Assembly (NCBI RefSeq): GCF_000372485.1
Contig: NZ_AQVA01000005.1
Coordinates: 1-64,000, forward strand
Source: Oenococcus oeni DSM 20252 = AWRIB129
GTDB lineage: Bacteria; Bacillota; Bacilli; Lactobacillales; Lactobacillaceae
Direction: 5' to 3'
DNA length: 64,000 nt
Part shown: in pieces, positions 35,015-50,272 of the stretch
Layout: the number at the start of each line of letters is the position of its first letter
Position numbering within the stretch: the first letter of the stretch is position 1
Position numbers and translations under genes: made by a program
Notes under the pieces: generated by a model
Database searches by the model: none
Told to the model about the DNA's origin: nothing
Seen by the model: the letters and a program-made list of their open reading frames with translations, nothing else

Positions 35015-36298
35015 ATGCGAAAATTTAGATCACCAAAAGCAGGAAAAGAACGTCGTCCCGGCCGTAAAAGCAAACATTTAATCAGAAATATAGTGCTTAC
35101 CGTCTTCGGTTTGTTATTCGTTGGAGTCGGGGTAATTTTTTTTGTGGCCTATTACAATATTAAAGGAGCGATCGATTCCAATACTTTCGTTTCAACTAAT
35201 ATAAAGAAAGAACGTAATGTCGATTCAGTCTTAAGCAAAGGAAAACCGGTTTCAATACTTCTCATGGGAACCGATACCGGTGAATTAGGTCGAAATTGGG
35301 TCGGAAGAACCGATTCGATGATCCTTGTCATAATCAATCCAAAAACCAAGAAAACTCTGCTCATGTCGATTCCACGTGATTCAATGGTCTCGATTCCCGG
35401 CTATGAGTATACTTTCCCTCAAAAAATAAACGCAGCCTATGAATATCCGGCAAACGGAAAAGGCCATCCAGAAACATCCATTAAAACGGTTGAAAAATGG
35501 TTGAACGTTCCGATTGATTTTTATGGAATCGTCAACATGGAGGCGCTTGAACAAATTACCAATAAAGCTGGAGGGATTTCTGTGAAATCTCCTTTAACTT
35601 TCACTTTTTCGGAAGATACTGCTCATGATTATGGAAATAATTTATACACCTTCACAAAAGGGTCAACGAAGTACAAGTATTATAAAAATGGAAGTACTTT
35701 GACAAAAACTTCCAACATCATGAACGGGGCTGCTGCCCTGGCTTTCACAAGAATGCGTTATAACGATCCGCTAGGAGACTACGGCCGTACTTTACGTCAA
35801 CGCTTGGTCTTTGAAGCCATTGCAAAGAAAGCAACCGCCTTAATTCCACAAATTGTTAACAAAAAATTCTTGAATTCAATTTCCAAACAGGGAAAAACAG
35901 ATTTGACTTTCAACGATATGGTTACTTTGGCTTCTAATTACAGAAAGGCCCTGAAAAATATTAAATCCGATTCAGTACAAGGCACTGATTATGAATATTC
36001 TGGAATTTCCTACCAAGTGGTTGCCAGTAAAGAAAAACAACGTGTCACTAATAAAATTAGAAAATTCCTTGGCCTGAAAAAAGCTAAATCGGGTCCACTA
36101 TATGCTAGTAAAGTTACTAACGGGGTCGTCATAGGCGATGATAGTTCCACAGAAACCGATGATTCAACAGCGACTTATAGTTCGTCGACACAGCAAACTT
36201 ATACAACGCCCGCCACAACTTATTCGTCATCTTCGGTTCAACCTACAGCTCCCACCACAGACACGACTACAACAAACAATAATACCGGCGGACAATAA
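35015..36298 (+). CDS. LytR-CpsA-Psr (LCP) family cell-wall polymer ligase
   Basis: LCP proteins move teichoic-acid or polysaccharide chains from lipid carriers to peptidoglycan. The 427-residue product has a short basic cytoplasmic start, one membrane helix (about 24-46) and the LCP catalytic domain (VSILLMGTDTGEL, RTDSMILVIINP, TLLMSIPRDSMV, INAAYEYPA... and LAFTRMRYNDPLGDYGRTLRQRLV with the conserved arginines). A Ser/Thr-rich tail (about 370-427) probably reaches into the wall. I chose the ATG at 35015 (GGATAG about nine bases upstream); an ATG at 35006 and a TTG at 34997 are in frame and would lengthen it by 3 or 6 residues. Confidence 0.92.
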   Translation: MRKFRSPKAGKERRPGRKSKHLIRNIVLTVFGLLFVGVGVIFFVAYYNIKGAIDSNTFVSTNIKKERNVDSVLSKGKPVSILLMGTDTGELGRNWVGRTDSMILVIINPKTKKTLLMSIPRDSMVSIPGYEYTFPQKINAAYEYPANGKGHPETSIKTVEKWLNVPIDFYGIVNMEALEQITNKAGGISVKSPLTFTFSEDTAHDYGNNLYTFTKGSTKYKYYKNGSTLTKTSNIMNGAAALAFTRMRYNDPLGDYGRTLRQRLVFEAIAKKATALIPQIVNKKFLNSISKQGKTDLTFNDMVTLASNYRKALKNIKSDSVQGTDYEYSGISYQVVASKEKQRVTNKIRKFLGLKKAKSGPLYASKVTNGVVIGDDSSTETDDSTATYSSSTQQTYTTPATTYSSSSVQPTAPTTDTTTTNNNTGGQ

Positions 36299-36322
36299 TT
36301 TAACAATAAATTTGGGTAAACA

Positions 36323-36357
36323 AAAAACCTGCGTTTCAGTGAGAAACACAGGTTTTT
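36323..36357. terminator. Bidirectional terminator between the LCP gene and rbfA
   Basis: AAAAACCTG-C-GTTTC and GAAAC-A-CAGGTTTTT form a 14-bp stem with a single mismatch and a 5-base loop. It ends both converging transcripts. Confidence 0.9.
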
Positions 36358-36721
36358 ATTTGCTTTCATGATTTAATTTAGCAATAAGTTGTTCAATATG
36401 ATCACCATATTCGATCGCTGTATCGCGTTTGAAAATCAAGTCAGGAATCTTAAAAGTAGTCATTTTCCTAGCCAGCTGGCGTTTAATTAAACCTTTAGCA
36501 GCTTGGAGACCAGCGTCGGCCTTTTCACCGGAACTTGCCAAATCGGAATAAATTGTCCAGTAAACATAAGCAATTGAAAAATCAGGTGTCATGTCAATAC
36601 CGGTGATGGTGACATCCTTCAATCTGGGATCAGAAACTTCTTTAACGAGGATTTCACTGATTTCACGTTGAATTGTACCTTCGACGCGTAGCAAACGTGC
36701 AGATTTAGCATGTTTAGGCAT
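36356..36721 (-). CDS. rbfA: 30S ribosome-binding factor A
   Basis: RbfA helps process the 16S rRNA 5-prime end and mature the 30S subunit, especially in the cold. The 121-residue protein begins [25 protein letters not shown] and has the KH-like fold with [22 protein letters not shown]. The ATG at 36721 is preceded by GAGGTTAAGG and overlaps the last codons of infB by eight bases. An upstream in-frame start (36775) would place 18 unrelated residues inside infB and is rejected. It is the last gene of the rimP-nusA-infB operon. Confidence 0.95.
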   Translation of the reverse strand: MPKHAKSARLLRVEGTIQREISEILVKEVSDPRLKDVTITGIDMTPDFSIAYVYWTIYSDLASSGEKADAGLQAAKGLIKRQLARKMTTFKIPDLIFKRDTAIEYGDHIEQLIAKLNHESK

Positions 36722-39203
36722 TTGCCTTAACCTCTTCCATCGTATAAGCTTCAATGACATCGCCGACTTTTTCATCGTTATAATTGGCGATTGTCAAACC
36801 AAGTTCAAAGCCCTTCTTGACCTCTTTGACATCATCTTTTCCGTGTTTCAAAGAACCCAGTTGTCCATCATAAACAACAACGCCGTCGCGAACAAGACGA
36901 ACTTTCGAATCACTGGTAATAATACCATCGGTAACCAAGCCACCGGCAATTGTTCCAATTTTGGAGAAATGGAATAATTCACGTACTGAAACAGTTCCCA
37001 GAGTCTTCTCCTTATAAACAGGTTCCAGTTGGCCCTTCATGGCTGCTTCGACTTCATTAATGGCATCGTAAATAACGTTATAAAGTCGGACATCGACATG
37101 TTTTTGCTCGGCATCAGTCTTAGCTTGGCCAACCGGACGAACATTAAAGCCGATAATAATCGCGCCAGAAGCTTCGGCAAGGTTAATATCAGACTCATTA
37201 ATCGCACCAACGGCTGCATGGAGTATGTCAACTCGAACGCCTTCAACCTTGATTTTCTTTAGAGATGCAGAGAGAGCTTCAACCGATCCTTGAACATCAG
37301 CTTTAACGATTAAGGAAACTGTCTTCATATCCCGCTTGGCCATTGTTGAGAAAAGTGTGTCCAATGTCACAACAGCCCCATTATTACGTTCTTCTTCCAT
37401 TGCCTTCTTAGCTCTAGACTCTCCAGCCTCGCGAGCATCTTTTTCAGAATCCATGACAACGAAATGATCACCGGCCTGCGGAACTTCATTCAAACCGGTA
37501 ATTTCAACCGGAGTCGCTGGCAAAGCGGAATCAAGTTTTTTGTGAGATGCATCATTCATTGTCCGAACACGACCAAAAGTATTTCCAACGACAATCGGAT
37601 CGCCAGTCTTCAGTGTTCCTTGCTGAATCAGCAATGTCGCAACAGCTCCACGGCCCTTGTCCAAACGGGCTTCGATAACAGATCCGCGAGACTTGGCCGT
37701 TGGGTCTGATTTTAGGTCCATCATATCAGCTTGAAGTAAAATCATCTCCAAAAGTTTATCAACATTTTGACCTGTTTTAGCAGAAATCGGTACTTCAATC
37801 GTACTGCCGCCATACTCTTCTGGAACAAGATCATATTTCATGAGTTCGTTGATAACGTTATTCGGATCGACACCTGGAATATCAATCTTGTTAATTGCGA
37901 CAATAATCGGTGTTTTCGCTGCCTGAGCATGATGAATAGCTTCGATTGTTTGCGGCATAATTCCATCATCAGCTGCAACAACCAATATAGTAATGTCGGT
38001 AACGTTCGCACCACGAGCACGCATTTCTGTAAAGGCTTCATGGCCAGGTGTATCAAGGAAAGTAATCAGACGATCATGCAAACGAGCCTGATAAGCCCCA
38101 ATACGTTGAGTGATTCCACCTGCTTCGCCTTCCGTTACATGAGTGTGACGCAAATAATCCAAAAGAGTTGTCTTACCATGATCAACGTGACCCATAATGG
38201 TAACAATCGGGGCACGCGATACTAATTTGCTCTGATCGATATCATTGTCGGTCTTATCAAAGAAACGATCAATATCAGAAACATCGACTTCTTCTTTTTG
38301 CTTTGCTTCAATATTATAATCAGCAGCTAGTAACTCAATCGTGTCGGCATCCAAACTCTGATTTTGGTTTACAACTACGCCAAGTAAGAAGAGTTTCTTA
38401 AGAATTTCAGTAACATCACGGTGAATAATTTTGGCAATATCCTGAACATTCATGCCCAAACGATATTCCAGAACCTTTGGTAACGGCTGTTCCTTACGTT
38501 CGTTTTGACGATTCTTGGAAACTGCTGCTGCTGCAATACGCTGAGCTTTCTTGGACCCTTTGGGTCCCGACTTGCGACGGATACCACGAGCCGGGCCACT
38601 AACAAAATGAGTACCTGGAGCTGTCGTTGTTTGATTGCGACGACGAGTATTATTACGAGCAGAATTATTCCCGGATGCTAATGCGCCACCAAAACGTCCT
38701 GTACCATTTTTCGATGCATTTGTTTTGTGATTGTTATTGTTCCTATTATTCGAGGACTGCCCGCCAGCCGTACGATTATTGTTTCGACGGTTATTCCTTT
38801 GATTGGTTACCGGATGCTGATTTGGTAACGGATTATGTGGGTGAGCACGGCGAAGCGGTTCAACAGTTGTTTTACTGGTTCTCGAATTCGTCCGTTGACG
38901 TTGGCTTGTTGTTTTCCGGGGTTGATTCAAAGAGGACCCAGCAGGCGCGCTTGCGCTTCCTGCATGAATCGGTTTGTGGTCTTTGGGTGCAGGACGACCT
39001 GTATTGGAATCAAAACTTACTCGCCTGCGTTGACGAGAATCCTGGTTATTAGTTGGCGTCTTTTCACCATGCCTTTCTCCTTGAGCACGGCTCGAAAGAC
39101 CAGCTGCATGCCTTCTTTGAGAGGCTGGCAATTCCGATTTAGAAGCCGATTGCTTTCTAATGTGATGTACCAACGGACGCCGTTTCTTTTCTTCTTCAGT
39201 CAT
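36714..39203 (-). CDS. infB: Translation initiation factor IF-2
   Basis: IF-2 brings initiator tRNA to the 30S subunit with GTP. The 829-residue protein has a long basic, Asn/Arg/Ser/Gln-rich disordered N-terminus (about 1-235). This is followed by the IF2-N helix ([18 protein letters not shown]), the G domain ([24 protein letters not shown]) and domains II-IV ending [12 protein letters not shown]. The N-terminal part contains runs of Asn and Arg and is typical of lactic acid bacteria in being poorly conserved. It overlaps ylxQ by four bases. Confidence 0.96.
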   Translation of the reverse strand: MTEEEKKRRPLVHHIRKQSASKSELPASQRRHAAGLSSRAQGERHGEKTPTNNQDSRQRRRVSFDSNTGRPAPKDHKPIHAGSASAPAGSSLNQPRKTTSQRQRTNSRTSKTTVEPLRRAHPHNPLPNQHPVTNQRNNRRNNNRTAGGQSSNNRNNNNHKTNASKNGTGRFGGALASGNNSARNNTRRRNQTTTAPGTHFVSGPARGIRRKSGPKGSKKAQRIAAAAVSKNRQNERKEQPLPKVLEYRLGMNVQDIAKIIHRDVTEILKKLFLLGVVVNQNQSLDADTIELLAADYNIEAKQKEEVDVSDIDRFFDKTDNDIDQSKLVSRAPIVTIMGHVDHGKTTLLDYLRHTHVTEGEAGGITQRIGAYQARLHDRLITFLDTPGHEAFTEMRARGANVTDITILVVAADDGIMPQTIEAIHHAQAAKTPIIVAINKIDIPGVDPNNVINELMKYDLVPEEYGGSTIEVPISAKTGQNVDKLLEMILLQADMMDLKSDPTAKSRGSVIEARLDKGRGAVATLLIQQGTLKTGDPIVVGNTFGRVRTMNDASHKKLDSALPATPVEITGLNEVPQAGDHFVVMDSEKDAREAGESRAKKAMEEERNNGAVVTLDTLFSTMAKRDMKTVSLIVKADVQGSVEALSASLKKIKVEGVRVDILHAAVGAINESDINLAEASGAIIIGFNVRPVGQAKTDAEQKHVDVRLYNVIYDAINEVEAAMKGQLEPVYKEKTLGTVSVRELFHFSKIGTIAGGLVTDGIITSDSKVRLVRDGVVVYDGQLGSLKHGKDDVKEVKKGFELGLTIANYNDEKVGDVIEAYTMEEVKANA

Positions 39204-39562
39204 AAAGTCACCTCCTTTAATAACTCTTTGATTTGTTTTGTAATTCCCGGATCACTAATTCCAAGAATTTTTCTTGTCTGCCCAATTGCTTGGCTGATCT
39301 CTGTACTTGAAAATTGATTAACTATGGTAATTCTTTCCCGGATTAAGTCTTCAAAATCCTTTTTTGTATTTTCGCTAGCATCATTAGCAATAATTACCAT
39401 CGAAATTTTTTGCTTTCTGATGGCCCTTTCGACTACTGTCTGTCCACTGACAAGGAAACCAGCGCGTTTTGCCAAGCCAAAATAATTAAGAATTTTCTGC
39501 TTTGATAATTTGTTCGTGGCTGAAAAGTTCCTTCCTGTCTTGTTGGTGCTTGACAAAATCAA
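39200..39562 (-). CDS. ylxQ: YlxQ, L7Ae-family RNA-binding protein
   Basis: This protein belongs to the L7Ae/L30e family ([47 protein letters not shown]) that usually sits between ylxR and infB and binds kink-turn RNA. The family core starts at residue 24 of this frame. The only conventional start (TTG at 39562) overlaps ylxR by 77 bases and adds 23 residues without family similarity. An ATT codon at 39493 is where relatives have their first Met. The true start is uncertain. It overlaps infB by four bases. Confidence 0.85.
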   Translation of the reverse strand: MILSSTNKTGRNFSATNKLSKQKILNYFGLAKRAGFLVSGQTVVERAIRKQKISMVIIANDASENTKKDFEDLIRERITIVNQFSSTEISQAIGQTRKILGISDPGITKQIKELLKEVTL

Positions 39563-39827
39563 TTAATTTATCATAAAAAACATCGGCAACAGTCATTTCA
39601 AAGGTAGAATCGAGAGACTTCTCTATTTTTGCCTTCTTAGCTAGTGTAACATCAACGCTGACATAGGCGCCGCGGCCATTTGCTCGACCGGTTGGATCCA
39701 ACTCTAATTCTCCAGACGGGGTCTTTACAATTCGAATCAAATCCTTTTTTGGGAACATTTGGCCACTGACTATATCTTTACGCATCGGTATTTTACGTGC
39801 TTTAAATTGTCGCTTCTTTTTTGCCAT
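39486..39827 (-). CDS. ylxR: YlxR, RNA-binding protein of the nusA-infB operon
   Basis: This 113-residue protein has the YlxR (DUF448) pattern: RKIPMRKDIVSGQMFPKKDLIRIVKTPSGELELDPTGRANGRGAYVS, which is the conserved GRGAY box. In clostridia and other Firmicutes the homologue influences RNase P or transcription of many genes. It is the third gene of the rimP operon. The C-terminal tail overlaps the possible long form of ylxQ. Confidence 0.93.
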   Translation of the reverse strand: MAKKKRQFKARKIPMRKDIVSGQMFPKKDLIRIVKTPSGELELDPTGRANGRGAYVSVDVTLAKKAKIEKSLDSTFEMTVADVFYDKLIDFVKHQQDRKELFSHEQIIKAENS

Positions 39828-39833
39828 AAATAA

Positions 39834-41255
39834 TTATTTATCGTCGCTCTTTTTGTTGTCGTCGCCCTCTTTTTCTTCCAAAATAGCATCGAAATCAACA
39901 TTCTTTAGGGCAGCGGCAAATTCGTCCTGAGCCTCTTTAACTTCGGCTTCAGTCATTTTAGCCTTTGCTTTTGAAGAATCTTCTTCGGCTGAACTACTTT
40001 CTTCAGCGGACTCGGAAGTTTTCTCCTCTTCTGATGCATCGGATTGATCAGCGCCTTCAGAAAAATATTCATTGGCGTCGGCGTATTCGGTCTCGTCTTC
40101 CAAAGCCTCATCCGTTTCGTCGGTTTCGTCCGATTGATCTTCTTCCTCTGCATATTTAGCGGATTCTTCGAGAATAGCCTGAAGCTGTGGGTCGTTTTCC
40201 GCCTGTGTTTCTGATTTAATATCAATTTTAAACTTAGTTAGCTTGGCAGCCAAACGTGCATTCTGACCACGTTTTCCAATAGCCAAACTCAACTGATAAT
40301 CAGGCACAATAACAGTAACTTCATTATCGTTATCCGGACTGAAAATTACGTCGACGACCTCGGCCGGATTCAAAGCATTGGCGATATACTGTGCTTCGTC
40401 TTCGACCCATTCAACAATATCCATGTTCTCGCCATGCAATTCATTAACAACAGCCTGAACACGCGAACCACGAGTCCCAACCAGAGTACCAATGGGGTCA
40501 AGGTTGGAATCGGTTGTCCGAACTGCCACTTTCGAACGATCACCGGCTTCCCGGGCAATTGATTCAATCACGACAGTGCCATCGTAAACTTCCGGAACTT
40601 CCTGTTCGAATAAACGTTTAACTAATTCCGGACTCGTTCGAGAAACGTAGATCTGTGGACCGCGAGTAGCAGAATCCTCGACCCGATTAATCAAAACTTT
40701 GATTGGATCACCGGTCTTGTAGGTTTCGCCAGGTATACGATCCTTGTCTCCCATGGCCGCCTCTTGACCATCAGGCATGGTAACCCACAAAAAGCGTTGG
40801 TCTTCACGAGCAACCCTCGCAGACACAATTTCATGCTCGAAACCTTCGTAACGAGCGTGAATTGCCTCCTTTTCTTTTTCACGAATTGTTTGAGTAGATT
40901 TATTTTTCCCTGATTGAGCAGCCAAACGGCCAAAATCACGCGGATTAATTTCGAATTTGATCTGATCACCGGCTTCGTATGCAGAATTAATCTCTCGTGC
41001 ATCTTTCAAATAAATTTCCGAATAGGGGTCAATCATATCTCCATCAGGAATGACCTCTTTAATTTGTAAAAGATTAAACTCCTGTTTTTCAGGATCGACA
41101 TCAACTTCGACATTGGTTTCCCCTTCAAAATTCTTCTTATAAGCAGTCACTAAAGTATCTTTTAAAGACGTAATTGCATCTTCCTGGCTGATGCCTTTCT
41201 CAGCTTGTAATGCCTGTAACGCAGAAAACAACTCTCTTCTGTAATCTGATGCCAT
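39834..41255 (-). CDS. nusA: Transcription termination/antitermination factor NusA
   Basis: NusA binds RNA polymerase and nascent RNA to control pausing and termination. The 473-residue protein has the N-terminal RNAP-binding domain, an S1 domain (VSARVAREDQRFLWVTMPDG), and two KH domains (DSNLDPIGTLVGTRGSRVQAVVNEL and LSLAIGKRGQNARLAAKL). An acidic Glu/Asp/Ser-rich tail follows (about 365-473). The tail is longer than in Bacillus. It follows rimP by two bases. It may also act on the leader found before rimP. Confidence 0.96.
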   Translation of the reverse strand: MASDYRRELFSALQALQAEKGISQEDAITSLKDTLVTAYKKNFEGETNVEVDVDPEKQEFNLLQIKEVIPDGDMIDPYSEIYLKDAREINSAYEAGDQIKFEINPRDFGRLAAQSGKNKSTQTIREKEKEAIHARYEGFEHEIVSARVAREDQRFLWVTMPDGQEAAMGDKDRIPGETYKTGDPIKVLINRVEDSATRGPQIYVSRTSPELVKRLFEQEVPEVYDGTVVIESIAREAGDRSKVAVRTTDSNLDPIGTLVGTRGSRVQAVVNELHGENMDIVEWVEDEAQYIANALNPAEVVDVIFSPDNDNEVTVIVPDYQLSLAIGKRGQNARLAAKLTKFKIDIKSETQAENDPQLQAILEESAKYAEEEDQSDETDETDEALEDETEYADANEYFSEGADQSDASEEEKTSESAEESSSAEEDSSKAKAKMTEAEVKEAQDEFAAALKNVDFDAILEEKEGDDNKKSDDK

Positions 41256-41257
41256 AT

Positions 41258-41728
41258 CTATGCCTCCTGATTTAACGAAATTTTTGAGATTTTTTCTCTT
41301 GGAAAATTCTTAACTTCCGCTGGTGAAACTTCCAAGCTAATCTCCAAATCAGAAAAGGATTTTAAAATACCTTCGGCTGATTTGCTGCCATCGATTTTTT
41401 CAAACAAATTCAACTTGATCGGCTGGCCAAGTGCCCAATCAAGATGCTCATCAGTTTTAATCGAACGATCGATTCCCGGTGATGAAATATCAAGATTGTA
41501 TCGATCTGGAAACGGATCCGGTTCGACCTTATCAAGTGCGTCACTGATCAAAGAAGTTACCTCGGAAATTTGGTTCATTCGAATTGCCTGGTGATCCTGC
41601 CCGTCAATTAAAATAGTCAAGACAGCCGGACTACCGCCAAAGAAAGAAAGATCCCAAAGCAAAAGATGCTTTTCCGAAAGGATCGGCTGAATTTTTTCTT
41701 TGATTGTATCAATTTGTTTTAAATTCAT
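41258..41728 (-). CDS. rimP: Ribosome maturation factor RimP
   Basis: RimP helps assemble the 30S subunit. The 156-residue protein has the two-domain fold (LLWDLSFFGGSPAVLTILIDG, NLDISSPGIDRSIKTDEHLDWALGQPIKL). It is the first gene of the operon rimP-nusA-ylxR-ylxQ-infB-rbfA. The start lacks a strong ribosome site (AAAGAT before ATG). A promoter lies upstream of a terminator-like hairpin, so the transcript may be attenuated. Confidence 0.95.
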   Translation of the reverse strand: MNLKQIDTIKEKIQPILSEKHLLLWDLSFFGGSPAVLTILIDGQDHQAIRMNQISEVTSLISDALDKVEPDPFPDRYNLDISSPGIDRSIKTDEHLDWALGQPIKLNLFEKIDGSKSAEGILKSFSDLEISLEVSPAEVKNFPREKISKISLNQEA

Positions 41729-41750
41729 TATCTTTTTTTACTTGACCCAT

Positions 41751-41781
41751 AAAAAATGAGCTGGCAAACACCAACTCATTT
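41751..41781 (-). terminator. Terminator-like hairpin in the rimP leader
   Basis: On the minus strand AAATGAGTTGG and CCAGCTCATTT pair over 11 positions (one G-T) around a 6-base loop, followed by TTTATGG. It lies after the camS stop codon but downstream of the rimP promoter. It can therefore act both as the camS terminator and as an attenuator of the rimP-nusA operon. Confidence 0.8.
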
Positions 41782-41805
41782 ACTTCAGTAAATCAAGTTA
41801 ATTTA

Positions 41806-41830
41806 ATTATAACCCGAAAAAGACTGTATA

Positions 41831-41834
<4 letters not shown>
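41806..41834 (-). promoter_or_regulatory. Promoter of the rimP-nusA-infB operon
   Basis: Minus-strand TTGATA (41829-41834, overlapping the camS stop codon), 17 bases, then TATAAT (41806-41811). Transcription would start near 41799 and run through the hairpin at 41751-41781 before reaching rimP. Confidence 0.7.
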
Positions 41835-47287
<5,453 letters not shown>

Positions 47288-47294
47288 TCAAGCT

Positions 47295-47300
47295 ATTCTA
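47295..47300 (-). promoter_or_regulatory. -10 hexamer directly before pcrA
   Basis: TAGAAT on the minus strand, seven bases before the GTG of pcrA, in the 24-base gap after citG. The -35 region, which would lie inside the end of citG, is poor. Confidence 0.35.
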
Positions 47301-47311
47301 ACATTGAATTT

Positions 47312-48136
47312 TTAGATATTTTTCTCAATTAATGCAAAATAAATTGTCAAAATAAGCATGTCGGCCGCTCCACCCAAACTGAGATTGAATCGATTAAAGT
47401 AATTATTGATTTTCTCAAGTTGCTTCCTCCCTGCCTGGCTTTGGCTGCCTCCCAGATCAAAATATTCATCAATCTGCGAGTTGACTTTTTCGATCACATC
47501 AGGATTTCCGGCTCGTTTGATCAAGTTGCTGTCTGGATTATGCCGGGCAATCAATAAAAGCGTGTCAAGTAGTCTGTCGTTTAGAGATCCTTTTCTTTTG
47601 TTAAAAAAAGGCAGCGCAAAACAACTAACAATCGGAAAACCAGCTTCGGCCTGTCCACGGATACCAGTTAGCCGATATTTTTCAAATTGAATTTCTCCAG
47701 CTGTTTGAAAATTCTTTTTATTTTCCAGATCGCGAGTGACAATTCCCTTCATCATTTTCTTAACAACAGTCAAAATATTTTCCGTTTTTAGAGACTTGGA
47801 ATAAACACTGGCGGCAAGCACGATTCCAAGCGAAAAAATGGCCCCTTTATGGGTATTGACCCCTTTGGTAGCGGTATACATATCTTTTTCGGCTTGAATA
47901 CCCAAGGGACGAATTTGATAAAATAAATCTCTCAAATCTTTTCCACGGAATTGAGCTGCTGTTTTAGAGACTTCTAAAAAATATTTTTCCAGGCTAAAGG
48001 AAGAATCAATAAAAGTAAAAACCGTCATGTCGGGATGAGTTGAATTGTCCAAAGGATCAACCAAGCCCGGTTTCGGAAAAACCGAGACCTCATATATAAG
48101 GGCCTTTAATGCGGCTTGTAGATAATTTTCAATCAT
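47312..48136 (-). CDS. citG: Triphosphoribosyl-dephospho-CoA synthase CitG
   Basis: CitG makes the precursor of the citrate lyase prosthetic group from ATP and dephospho-CoA. The 274-residue protein starts at the ATG at 48136 (MIENYLQAALKALIYEVSVFPKPGLVDPLDNSTHPDM), which overlaps the citX stop codon by four bases; an upstream frame to 48211 is not family-like. It carries the conserved PGLVD and NTHKGAIFSLGIVLAA segments. It works with CitX to load the acyl carrier subunit CitD. It is the last gene of the citrate cluster. Confidence 0.94.
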   Translation of the reverse strand: MIENYLQAALKALIYEVSVFPKPGLVDPLDNSTHPDMTVFTFIDSSFSLEKYFLEVSKTAAQFRGKDLRDLFYQIRPLGIQAEKDMYTATKGVNTHKGAIFSLGIVLAASVYSKSLKTENILTVVKKMMKGIVTRDLENKKNFQTAGEIQFEKYRLTGIRGQAEAGFPIVSCFALPFFNKRKGSLNDRLLDTLLLIARHNPDSNLIKRAGNPDVIEKVNSQIDEYFDLGGSQSQAGRKQLEKINNYFNRFNLSLGGAADMLILTIYFALIEKNI

Positions 48137-48684
48137 TGAAAGCTTTCTTCGTAAATTTCCGAAATTCTGTCTTGGAGTTCTTTGATGGTGTGACGGCGGG
48201 AACGAGCGCATTCTTTAGCCGAGCGTTGACAAATCAAGCATTTTCTGCCGTTTTGTTTTAGCTGTTTGCGAGAAAGCGAGGAAATTATTCCTTTCTTATT
48301 CGTCAAAACATCAGCATCGAATAAACGGCCAAGATCGTTTTTATCCTCGAATGAGACAGCTGTTTTCTTTACATTGGCGGCTGTGTTTTTAATTAAATAA
48401 AAATTCTCGCATCCAGTCCCTTTGTCCCAGCTTTTTACAGCAATAATTTCAAAATTGGACAATTTTAATTCTTTTTCCAATTGGTCGATTCCTTTTTCAA
48501 ATAAACTTTTTAACCGGCTATTATTCTTAATCGGTCCCGGAATATTCAATTTAACGGCCAATAAACAGTCTTCGGGATGTTTTTCTAAAATTTGTTTTTG
48601 CAGAGCAGCCCGATCGTCTTTATTAGCTAAGACATCGGCTATTTGCTGCTTTTCTCCACTTGAAAAGATATTTTCCATAATCAT
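48133..48684 (-). CDS. citX: Phosphoribosyl-dephospho-CoA transferase CitX (holo-citrate lyase synthase)
   Basis: CitX transfers the prosthetic group made by CitG onto the serine of CitD. The 183-residue protein has the family pattern VKLNIPGPIKNNSRLKSLFEKGI and NFYLIKNTAANVKKTAVSFED ... RLFDADVLTNK. A cysteine pair (KCLICQRSAKECARSRRH) lies near the C-terminus. The gene is separated from citF by a stem-loop with a T tract (48700-48727), so it is probably expressed less than the lyase subunits. It overlaps citG by four bases. Confidence 0.93.
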   Translation of the reverse strand: MIMENIFSSGEKQQIADVLANKDDRAALQKQILEKHPEDCLLAVKLNIPGPIKNNSRLKSLFEKGIDQLEKELKLSNFEIIAVKSWDKGTGCENFYLIKNTAANVKKTAVSFEDKNDLGRLFDADVLTNKKGIISSLSRKQLKQNGRKCLICQRSAKECARSRRHTIKELQDRISEIYEESFQ

Positions 48685-48699
48685 ATTTTATTCCAATTA

Positions 48700-48727
48700 A
48701 AAACACGGGTTTTGCAACTCGTGTTTT
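48700..48727 (-). terminator. Intra-operon terminator/attenuator between citF and citX
   Basis: AAAACACGAG and CCCGTGTTTT on the minus strand form a 10-bp stem with one G-T pair, an 8-base loop and a following T run (TAATT). It lies six bases after the citF stop codon and 15 bases before the citX ATG. It would lower citX-citG relative to citDEF. Confidence 0.8.
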
Positions 48728-48733
48728 AACAAA

Positions 48734-50272
48734 TCAATCTTTGACCTGCTTAACGACATCAATCAAGCTGCCGTCACGATACTCGATCAAAGCAACTGTT
48801 TTATCGGTAAATTCCAAGGCTTTCGGTTTGCCGACGATTTGTTGGGCTTTTTGTTGCAACTCTTCAATCGTATAAACCGGAACACCAGGAATGTTTGACA
48901 AAGTTTCCAGCAAATCATGGCGTTTTGGATTAATCGCAATTCCAACTTCAGTGACCAGAACATCAATCGAGTCCCCCGGAGTTACTATTGTTGTCACATC
49001 CGGAACAACTGTCGCAATTCTTCCACGAACCAGTGGCGCCGAAATAATTGTCAATTTAGCAGTTGCTGCATCCTGGTGGCCACCAATCGCGCCACGAATA
49101 ACGCCATCGGAACCGGTCATAACATTAACGTTGAATTTAGTATCGATTTCCAAAGCCGACAAAATTACAACATCCAATTGGTCAACCATTGCAGCCTTAT
49201 TATCCGGATCAGCGTACCAAGATGCGTCGATTTCCTGCTGCTTGCGGTTGTTTTTCATCGAATCGGCAGCCCCTTTATCGAAATCCTGAACATCCATAAT
49301 TTTGTTGACAAGACCTTCTTCCAACAAATCAACTGTTGGTTTAGTGATTCCGCCTAAAGCGAAACTGGCCTTAATTTTATTATCCAGCATTGCTTGGCGA
49401 AGATAACGAGTGACAGCTAAAGCAGCTCCGCCGGATCCAGTTTGAAAGGAGAATCCATCTTTGAAATAAGGAGAATGAGTAATAACCTCGTTGACCATTT
49501 GAGCAATTTTAAGTTCTTTTGGATCCTTGGTAAAACGGGTAGCACCGGAACCGATTCTGTCTGGATCGCCAACTTTAGCAACTTTAACAACATAATCAAC
49601 CTGAGTCTGTTTTATCGAAGCCGGTGTATTTGGATAAGGAACAAGATTATCAGTTAAAAGAACGACTCTTCTAGCGTATTGGGCATCCATCAAAGCATAT
49701 CCGAGAGAACCAAAAGCAGCATCCCCTTCCATTCCATTGGCATTTCCAACTTCATCGGAATTTGGTACTCCGAGAAAAGCCACATCTATCTTAATTTTTC
49801 CTTCTTCAATTGCCCGCGCGCGATTACCGTGTGAACGAAAAACAACTGGATTTTTCAAAAGTCCGTGAGAAACAGCGTCCCCTAAAGAACCACGCATTCC
49901 CGAAGAAGTTATATTGGTAATTGTTCCGCTTTTAATCGCCTTAACAACCATGTCATTCATGACATTAGTCAATGAAGAAGGAGCAAGGGTCAGGTCTTTA
50001 ATTCCAAGATCGATAATTGCCTGCATCACATCGTTAAAAATCTGATCGCCCTCACGCAAATGGTGATGAAAAGAAATCGTCATGCCATCTTTAACGAGTT
50101 TCTCGACAATTTCTTTAATTGAATTAACAACTTTGTTGTCACCATTTGTAACCGTTACAATCGGCGCAACCCGTTGTTTATCAGGATGACCAATCTCAGT
50201 CGTCTCGAATGCTTTATAATTTTTGTCTTTTAAAATATCATCAGGTATTTCACGACCAACTCTATTTTTCAA
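48734..50272 (-). CDS. citF: Citrate lyase alpha subunit CitF (citrate CoA-transferase)
   Basis: CitF exchanges acetyl for citryl on the CitD carrier. The 512-residue protein starts at a TTG (50272) with a GGAGG site 9 bases upstream. This gives [23 protein letters not shown], the usual CitF start. It contains [15 protein letters not shown] and [27 protein letters not shown], and it ends with [10 protein letters not shown]. It overlaps citE by 11 bases. The protein acts in the cytoplasmic citrate lyase complex that splits citrate into acetate and oxaloacetate. Confidence 0.95.
   Translation of the reverse strand: MKNRVGREIPDDILKDKNYKAFETTEIGHPDKQRVAPIVTVTNGDNKVVNSIKEIVEKLVKDGMTISFHHHLREGDQIFNDVMQAIIDLGIKDLTLAPSSLTNVMNDMVVKAIKSGTITNITSSGMRGSLGDAVSHGLLKNPVVFRSHGNRARAIEEGKIKIDVAFLGVPNSDEVGNANGMEGDAAFGSLGYALMDAQYARRVVLLTDNLVPYPNTPASIKQTQVDYVVKVAKVGDPDRIGSGATRFTKDPKELKIAQMVNEVITHSPYFKDGFSFQTGSGGAALAVTRYLRQAMLDNKIKASFALGGITKPTVDLLEEGLVNKIMDVQDFDKGAADSMKNNRKQQEIDASWYADPDNKAAMVDQLDVVILSALEIDTKFNVNVMTGSDGVIRGAIGGHQDAATAKLTIISAPLVRGRIATVVPDVTTIVTPGDSIDVLVTEVGIAINPKRHDLLETLSNIPGVPVYTIEELQQKAQQIVGKPKALEFTDKTVALIEYRDGSLIDVVKQVKD

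Noticed and set aside
37767-38225. 152-codon plus-strand frame inside infB
   Set aside because: It lies antisense to the G domain of IF-2, which is fully conserved; the frame is a by-product of codon bias.
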